Positions 9,530 through 14,110 of a stretch of 14,110 nt of DNA are shown here, piece by piece. The translations under genes were made by a program, and so were the position numbers. The number at the start of each line of letters is the position of its first letter. The stretch's first letter is position 1. The notes below the pieces were generated by a model. The model saw only the letters and a list, made by a program, of their open reading frames with translations, was not told where the DNA came from and ran no database searches. The stretch covers positions 446,187 to 460,296 of the forward strand of contig NW_003155743.1 in assembly GCF_000003605.2 (NCBI RefSeq), given 5' to 3'. The DNA comes from Saccoglossus kowalevskii (taxonomy: Eukaryota > Hemichordata > Enteropneusta > Harrimaniidae).

Positions 9530-9545
9530 CTTCCGGTCACGTGAT
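9530..9545. promoter_or_regulatory. Composite ETS and E-box site
   Basis: On the minus strand the site reads ATCACGTGACCGGAAG: the palindromic E-box TCACGTGA, as bound by USF, MYC/MAX or MiT/TFE factors, directly abutting ACCGGAAG, the preferred ETS core. Further right, CCATTTTG (about 9587) resembles a YY1-type word, and AAG|GTATTG near 9627 could be a splice donor for a plus-strand first exon. Such clusters mark housekeeping promoters in animals. No coding frame follows in the window, so the target gene is unknown. Confidence 0.35.
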
Positions 9546-10628
9546 AACACCGCTGAGACGTTAGTGATCCTGACCGTCAGTTCTCCATTTTGTTACCAGT
9601 GACCTAGCAAACTTGCGTTGCTTTGTAAGGTATTGGACAATCCTCTGCTGTGACACTGGCATTTACTTGAATGATAAGTTGACATGATTGTGATGGAATT
9701 ATGTTGGTACAACAAGGAATCAAATCAAAATAAAACATTGTGTTCAAAATAAATCTCTTTAATGCTGTTCCATAGAACACAGCACGCAAAACATTAATCT
9801 TCTCAGCGGATTTCACGATTTTCGGAAACTAAAATGTGAATAGTTTTTTGTGTGTAAGTCATTCCATTGAACCAACGAAATGAATAAGCAGTAAGCAATG
9901 TTAGTACAGTGACACAATTCCACTATGTAAGTAACCACCCACTGCTGTTACCCCTTGAATGCACATACATTTGAATGCTTGAATACAAATCGTAAACCTA
10001 TTTTGTTAGCGATTTACTAAATCAAATAGCTGTGCAGCTTTATAAAGAAAGCGCTGATCTAATTCATTGAATGCTTTGTGTTATCTGAAGATAGAAATGC
10101 ATTTTCAGTGTACTCACATGATTCCAGATCTACATGAAATATACTATCATAAAAAAGCAGTACTTTAGTAAAATCACAGTCCATCTGTGGTAAAATGTAA
10201 AATAAAACATGTTATAATTTGTGGTTTAAAATGACAATTAACTTGTGTATGATCGAATAACGAGCTCTAACACGACCTCATTAACTACATGAATTATCTC
10301 ACTAATTACGAAAGAATATCAAAGGCTATGTCGTAATGTATGCTAATTATAACGTCATGAAATCTGATTAAAATTTGTTAAATCCAGATTAGTGAAATAT
10401 CCAAAGACGTACTTGAAGCGGTGTTACAAGGCGTAGTTTGTGTTACAGCCATGTGAACTATATTCAGGAGAGCGTCCAGGTCATGTGATCCACTGTTTTG
10501 GCCATTAATGTATTCCTGTAAATTCACAGTGTCTATGTAGATTGTGATCAGCCACACATACGTCAGATACGTCATTAAACGTCACAGATTGTTCGCCATA
10601 TGTAATCGCAAACATTCTAAGTTGAAGA
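9546..10628. other. Non-coding region, including the 3' flank of the sulfotransferase
   Basis: No protein-coding frame or RNA gene is recognised. The part next to 10629 must contain the 3' untranslated region of the minus-strand sulfotransferase. I find no AATAAA on that strand within about 900 bp of the stop. The nearest variant words are AATACA (10509-10514) and AATATA (10459-10464). Plus-strand AATAAA words occur near 9729 and 9748. Confidence 0.5.
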
Positions 10629-11849
10629 TCATTGGTCTTGACTCGAACATTTACCAACCCATGAGAAATGTTTTCCTGTCATTTGTTCAAGGGATCTGTC
10701 GTATGGTGCAAAAAAGTCACACAGTGTCGCCCATACTTTGTCCTCCACGTGTGGGTGCTTGCGTCCCTTACATCCGGGTAAGCAATATTTGCTGGGAAAA
10801 TCCATGCAAAAGATACCCCGTTCTTCATTCAGTGAAAAATGTTCTTTTAGAAAAAAATTTCTCAGGCCAAGAAACTTTTCAACTTTTTTCAATTCAGAAA
10901 CCGGATCTGTTAAAAGAAAACTACCATCCAGAAGAAGAATCTGTTCTTCACTGAAGACGTCATACCACCTTATAAGGTGTTTTATATAAACTCCCATATC
11001 AACCATTTCGTTTAATTGGTTAACCCCACCGCGTATCGATGCGTGATCCCACACCAAATGTTCGAAACTTCTCATCTCTTTCTTCTTTGCGACGATACCT
11101 TTTTTATATCTCTGCTCCTCTAGCCAGAGAAATTCCAAGTAGTCCGAGACAGCGCGTCTAACTGGGTCACACAACACAATGATAATCTTTGTATCTAAAG
11201 AGATTTCATCTTTGATCAACTGCGGGGTGTTGTGAGGGCGAAAGAAATAGGAGGGTGTTTTATCTAGAGTAAACTGATGACTGGTGGTATACGGCATGTC
11301 TTCCCTGTAATCTGACACATTTTTCTGTACTCTCCATTCATCGAAAAAGTGCAGTTCTTCCGAAGCCCCCGTTATATTTGGATGCGTATTCAAAAATTTC
11401 ATTAAAGCTCCCGTACCACATTTCCTCGCTCCCGGGATGATAATTTGTGGCAGCCTTTTTTGACATCCACGACGATCAAGTTTACTTCTCTCCAGCGGTT
11501 GCTTATGCTCAAAGTAAGGTTCTTCTGGTTTATAGCAAAAATTGTCAAACTTGGCATGCAAGTAGGCAACTTTGTCGACACTTGCATCCCAAATTATACT
11601 ATCATCCACATCTTCTGGAATATTCTTTTCCAATAATTCTGTCGATATTTTGAAATAAAGTTTCTCAGTGGTATGAGTTCCATTCTCATTGCGTTTATCA
11701 AGAGACGAACTCCATGAAGGTTCAACTGTGACAATTTCTGTCGTATCACATATACATAGTTCAATATTTCGAAAGATGTAAACTTCGCATATAAAAAGAA
11801 CCGTGGCCACGAAGGCAATCACTAACAGTGATTCTCTGAATCGGTCCAT
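10629..11849 (-). CDS. Heparan sulfate glucosamine 3-O-sulfotransferase-like protein (type II Golgi)
   Basis: This is a complete 406-residue single-exon frame. Enzymes of this family move sulfate from PAPS to the 3-OH of glucosamine in heparan sulfate, in the Golgi lumen. Residues 1-5 are cytosolic, about 7-26 form the signal-anchor helix, about 28-130 are a stem, and 133-401 are the catalytic domain. Visible motifs are the 5'-phosphosulfate loop IIIPGARKCGTGAL (136-149, Lys143), ELHFFD with the presumed catalytic base Glu165, DKTPSYF (196-202), the 3'-phosphate motif IIIVLCDPVRRAVSDY (222-237, Ser235), the Cys348/Cys356 pair, and GRKHP (362-366). N-glycosylation sequons are at Asn56, Asn158 and Asn177. 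The chosen ATG has G at -3 and +4 and leads straight into the anchor. Unusual are Cys144 where KGGT is common and Cys227 where most relatives have Arg. It is longer than human HS3ST1 because of the stem. The family call is firm; exact substrate and activity are not. Confidence 0.9.
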   Translation of the reverse strand: MDRFRESLLVIAFVATVLFICEVYIFRNIELCICDTTEIVTVEPSWSSSLDKRNENGTHTTEKLYFKISTELLEKNIPEDVDDSIIWDASVDKVAYLHAKFDNFCYKPEEPYFEHKQPLERSKLDRRGCQKRLPQIIIPGARKCGTGALMKFLNTHPNITGASEELHFFDEWRVQKNVSDYREDMPYTTSHQFTLDKTPSYFFRPHNTPQLIKDEISLDTKIIIVLCDPVRRAVSDYLEFLWLEEQRYKKGIVAKKKEMRSFEHLVWDHASIRGGVNQLNEMVDMGVYIKHLIRWYDVFSEEQILLLDGSFLLTDPVSELKKVEKFLGLRNFFLKEHFSLNEERGIFCMDFPSKYCLPGCKGRKHPHVEDKVWATLCDFFAPYDRSLEQMTGKHFSWVGKCSSQDQ

Positions 11850-11911
11850 TGCTGTCTGGCGCTGGATTGGAAAGAATGAATTGTACCGCTGAATACATAA
11901 TAATTGTAAAC

Positions 11912-11920
11912 ATTATATAA
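11912..11920 (-). promoter_or_regulatory. Candidate TATA box of the sulfotransferase gene
   Basis: On the minus strand TTATATAAT lies 63 bp upstream of the sulfotransferase ATG, which would place initiation roughly 30 bp further on and give a 5' leader of about 35-40 nt. An alternative is that the leader is spliced: TTATTATGTATTCAG ending at 11889 could be an acceptor for an upstream non-coding exon. AT-rich DNA makes chance TATA words common. Confidence 0.3.
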
Positions 11921-12420
11921 GTCACATTCCTTTCAGAGAATCCACGGCACACATGTTAGCTATGTCACACGTGTTCCATTATGGCCATGTTGTTCTTATT
12001 GATGTCAAAGTATTGAAGAGAATGACACCGAGGGCAGTGTTTCCCATTGGTTTTCGAAGAGGAATTTTGAATGGTCAAAGGAAAAATCGAATTATATCTG
12101 ATAACAAAATTTTCATTGATGACTGAAACTGTCGTACAGGCGTGTCTTGTAACTAGGGAGTTGGACAATTACATTAAAAGGAATAAAGCGTGTTATTTGT
12201 TTTCAATCTATATAAATTATCTTTGTAATTATATATGCACACGTAAACGTCGCCTATACAGCTGGTTAGTATTTTTTTGTCAGAACAACAATTTATTTCT
12301 ACTTATTTTCATGCTATTGGAATTAATGTATTCCACATGAAATAACATATATGAACAAATATAGTCATTGTGATTCATTGTTTAGGACGTTGATTTATTC
12401 ATGAAGACCCATAAAGTCAT
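11921..12420. other. Spacer between sulfotransferase 5' end and minisatellite locus
   Basis: No gene, RNA or transposon end is recognised. The open frames present on both strands are short and unlike known proteins. This is where distal promoter elements of the minus-strand sulfotransferase would be expected, but I see no clear motif cluster. Confidence 0.5.
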
Positions 12421-12504
12421 ATGTATTTTAAATTCATTGTCTATTTATATAGAGAATGTAAATCAAACACTTGCTTTTATACGGTGCACGTGATTCTAAA
12501 CCTC
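12421..12504 (+). repeat. Decayed left edge of the minisatellite
   Basis: Blocks such as ATTTATATAGAGAATGTAAA followed by CAAACACTTG, then GTGATTCTAAACCTCGCT, follow the plan of the right-hand degenerate units (TGTATTCATATGAAGATTG, then TAAACACAC). They lead without a break into the first regular 32-bp unit. Two to three worn units are visible. Confidence 0.6.
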
Positions 12505-13368
12505 GCTCTGGTATTCATATGCATACTGTACACATCGCTTTGGTATTCATATGCATACTGTACACATCGCTTTGGTATTCATATGCATATTGTATACATC
12601 GCTTTGGTATTCATATGCATACTGTACACATCGCTTTGGTATTCATATGCATACTGTACACATCGCTTTGGTATTCATATGCATATTGTACACATCGCTT
12701 TGGTATTTATATGCCTACTGTACACATCGCTTTGGTGTTCATATGCAAATTGTACACATCGCTTTGGTATTCATATGCATACTGTACACATCGCTTTGGT
12801 ATTCATATGCATATTGTACACATCGCTTTGGTATTCATATGCATACTGTACACATCGCTTTGGTATTCATATGCATACTGTACACATCGCTTTGGTATTC
12901 ATATGCATACTGTACACATTGCTTTGTTATTCATATGCATATTGTACACACCGCTTTGGTATTCATATGCATATTGTACACATCGCTTTGGTGTTCATAT
13001 GCATACTGTACACATCGCTTTGGTGTTCATATGCATACTGTACACATAGCTTTGATATTCATATGCATATTCTACACATTGCTTTGGTATTCATATGCAT
13101 ATTGTACCCATCGTTTTGGTGTTCATTTGCATATTGTACCCATCGCTTCGGTGTTCATATGCATATTGTACACATCGCTTTGGTGTTCATATGCATACTG
13201 TACACATAGCTTTGATATTCATATGCATATTCTACACATTGCTTTGGTATTCATATGCATATTGTACCCATCGTTTTGGTGTTCATTTGCATATTGTACC
13301 CATCGCTTCGGTGTTCATGTGCATATTCTACACATCGCTCTAATATTCATATGCATACTGTACATCTC
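12505..13368 (+). repeat. 32-bp minisatellite, 27 units in perfect register
   Basis: The unit begins TTGGTATTCATATGCATA and continues through CTGTACACATCGC. The position of T-G-G before TATTCAT steps by exactly 32 from 12509 to 13341, so there are 27 units and no indel. Variation is by point changes only: A/G in GTATT or GTGTT, C/T in ATACTG or ATATTG, plus rarer changes. Each unit holds the palindromes CATATG, ATGCAT and TGTACA. Because 32 is not a multiple of 3 and the unit has no stop in any forward frame, all three forward frames stay open for hundreds of codons and translate to a 32-residue hydrophobic periodicity. I regard that as a by-product, with no start context or domain to support a protein. 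Confidence 0.97.
13007..13318 (+). repeat. 160-bp (five-unit) higher-order duplication inside the minisatellite
   Basis: Positions 13007-13158 and 13167-13318 are identical over 152 bp, offset by 160 bp, which is five units. Both copies share diagnostic variants, including ACACATAGCTTTGATATTC, TTCTACACATTGC, GTACCCATCGTTTTGG and TTCATTTGCATATTG. This block of five was therefore copied as a whole, recently relative to the differences among single units. Confidence 0.93.
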
Positions 13369-13489
13369 CATCGGAAACCGTTTATGAAACATTTCGGTGT
13401 TTATACCTCCACTATTGGGCATATTGCCCATAATCATGTATAAATCAACACTAAAGTTGCTAAGTTGTTGCTATGGCTACTGTAAACCG
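13369..13489. repeat. Junction between regular and degenerate arrays, with a hairpin
   Basis: The regular register stops near 13368 and clear degenerate units resume near 13490. In between lies a 15-bp perfect inverted repeat, TGGGCA-TAT-TGCCCA (13416-13430). No gene is seen. Confidence 0.5.
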
Positions 13490-14110
13490 CCGCAATTATT
13501 ATGGAAATTGTGAACACATATTTGTACACATATTGAGAACCACACTTGTATTCGTATGGCGATCGCAAACGCATACTAGGATTCGTATAAATATTGTGAA
13601 ACCATGCCTGTAGCAATATAGAGATTGTGAACCGAACGTGTATTTATATTGAGACTGTAAACGCATAAATCTGTTCATGTGGAAATTGTGAATGCATACT
13701 TGTATTCATATTGTGTAAACACACACATTTTTATGAATGTTGTAAACACATACGTATATTCACGCTAAGCACATACCATATGAAGATTATAAACACACTT
13801 CTATTCATATGAATTGTATTTGCGATTGTAGATACAAACTTACACACATACACAAGATTGTAAACAAGACTTGTATTTATTTAGAGAATATGAGCACCCC
13901 ATGTAGCCACATAGAGATTGTGGGTCATACGTGTATTCATATTGAGAAATTATGACATACTTGGAGATTGTATAACGCAATTTGTATCATACAGAGATCG
14001 CAAACAGGCACTTGTATTCATATGAAGATTGTAAATACATATTTGTATTCATATGAAATATGTAAACACGCACTTGTATTCATATGAAGATTGTAAATAA
14101 TATTTGTATG
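13490..14110 (+). repeat. Degenerate array of about 31 bp, same family as the 32-bp minisatellite, running off the window
   Basis: Units follow the pattern CTTGTATTCATATGAAGATTG then TAAACACAC with many substitutions and indels. The best-kept copies start TTGTATTCATATGA at 14012, 14043 and 14074, giving a 31-bp step. Aligned with the core unit, both have TTG(G)TATTCATATG, then a short variable part, then TGTA(C/A)ACAC, so the two arrays are relatives. Roughly 20 worn units are present and the array continues past the window end. Confidence 0.8.

Noticed and set aside
10544-10989. Plus-strand open frames of 136 and 83 codons opposite the sulfotransferase
   Set aside because: They are antisense shadows of the conserved minus-strand gene and show no family resemblance.
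11402-11952. Short minus- and plus-strand frames within and just upstream of the sulfotransferase 5' half
   Set aside because: They overlap the real gene in other frames. The one reaching 11952 does not join the sulfotransferase frame.
12505-13368. CRISPR-like array
   Set aside because: The repeats are contiguous with no unique spacers between them, and the setting is an animal genome.
12421-13387. Long plus-strand open frames of 192-278 codons over the minisatellite as protein-coding genes
   Set aside because: They exist in all three frames because the 32-bp unit lacks stops in every phase, they have no credible start context, and variation among units is not biased toward silent changes in any one frame.
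1-14110. tRNA, rRNA or snRNA genes
   Set aside because: I looked for paired A-box and B-box words (GGTTCGA-type) and conserved rRNA blocks on both strands and found none that held together.

Overview
The window looks like AT-rich, repeat-dense nuclear DNA from an invertebrate animal. The one convincing gene is an intron-free heparan sulfate 3-O-sulfotransferase-like type II Golgi enzyme. The rest is non-coding repeat: short DNA transposons of a GGCGGAT-ended type and a CGCGA-rich type, an LTR-like fragment, and two satellite families. A lophotrochozoan, perhaps a bivalve mollusc, is my best guess. It rests on the style of the repeats and on the protein, and no marker in the window proves it.

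Layout. Positions 1-691 hold nothing recognisable. Positions 692-7223 form one large, previously masked structure: a roughly 6.5-kb inverted duplication whose two diverged arms (about 692-3475 and 4279-7223) pair with each other from end to end around a loop of about 800 bp. Both the outer ends and the loop carry a degenerate tandem repeat built on AAGTGTTT/AAACACTT with a basic step near 28 bp; in the right arm it is organised into an 84-85-bp higher-order unit. Each arm has later, private insertions. The left arm has a 150-bp GGCGGAT-ended element (1420-1569) and a 214-bp CGCGA-rich element (2805-3018) flanked by TA. The right arm has an LTR-like block (about 5997-6513). The uninterrupted opposite arm serves as a natural empty site for the 214-bp element.

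Positions 7326-10628 are mostly unique non-coding DNA. They contain homopolymer G/C runs, a weak TATA/exon-like signature near 8122-8388, and a sharp E-box plus ETS composite site at 9530-9545. The sulfotransferase occupies 10629-11849 on the minus strand, complete from a good Kozak start to a TGA stop. It keeps the catalytic glutamate and the PAPS-loop lysine, but has cysteine at two positions of the PAPS-binding motifs.

Positions 12421-14110 are a minisatellite locus. A homogenised core of 27 units of exactly 32 bp (12505-13368, with no indel) is embedded in much older, decayed units of about 31 bp of the same family, on the left (12421-12504) and on the right (13490 to the window end). Each core unit carries a near match to the palindromic POU/octamer dimer site. 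The long open frames over this array are by-products of the repeat and are not annotated as genes. I see no functional link between the enzyme gene and the flanking repeats beyond proximity.
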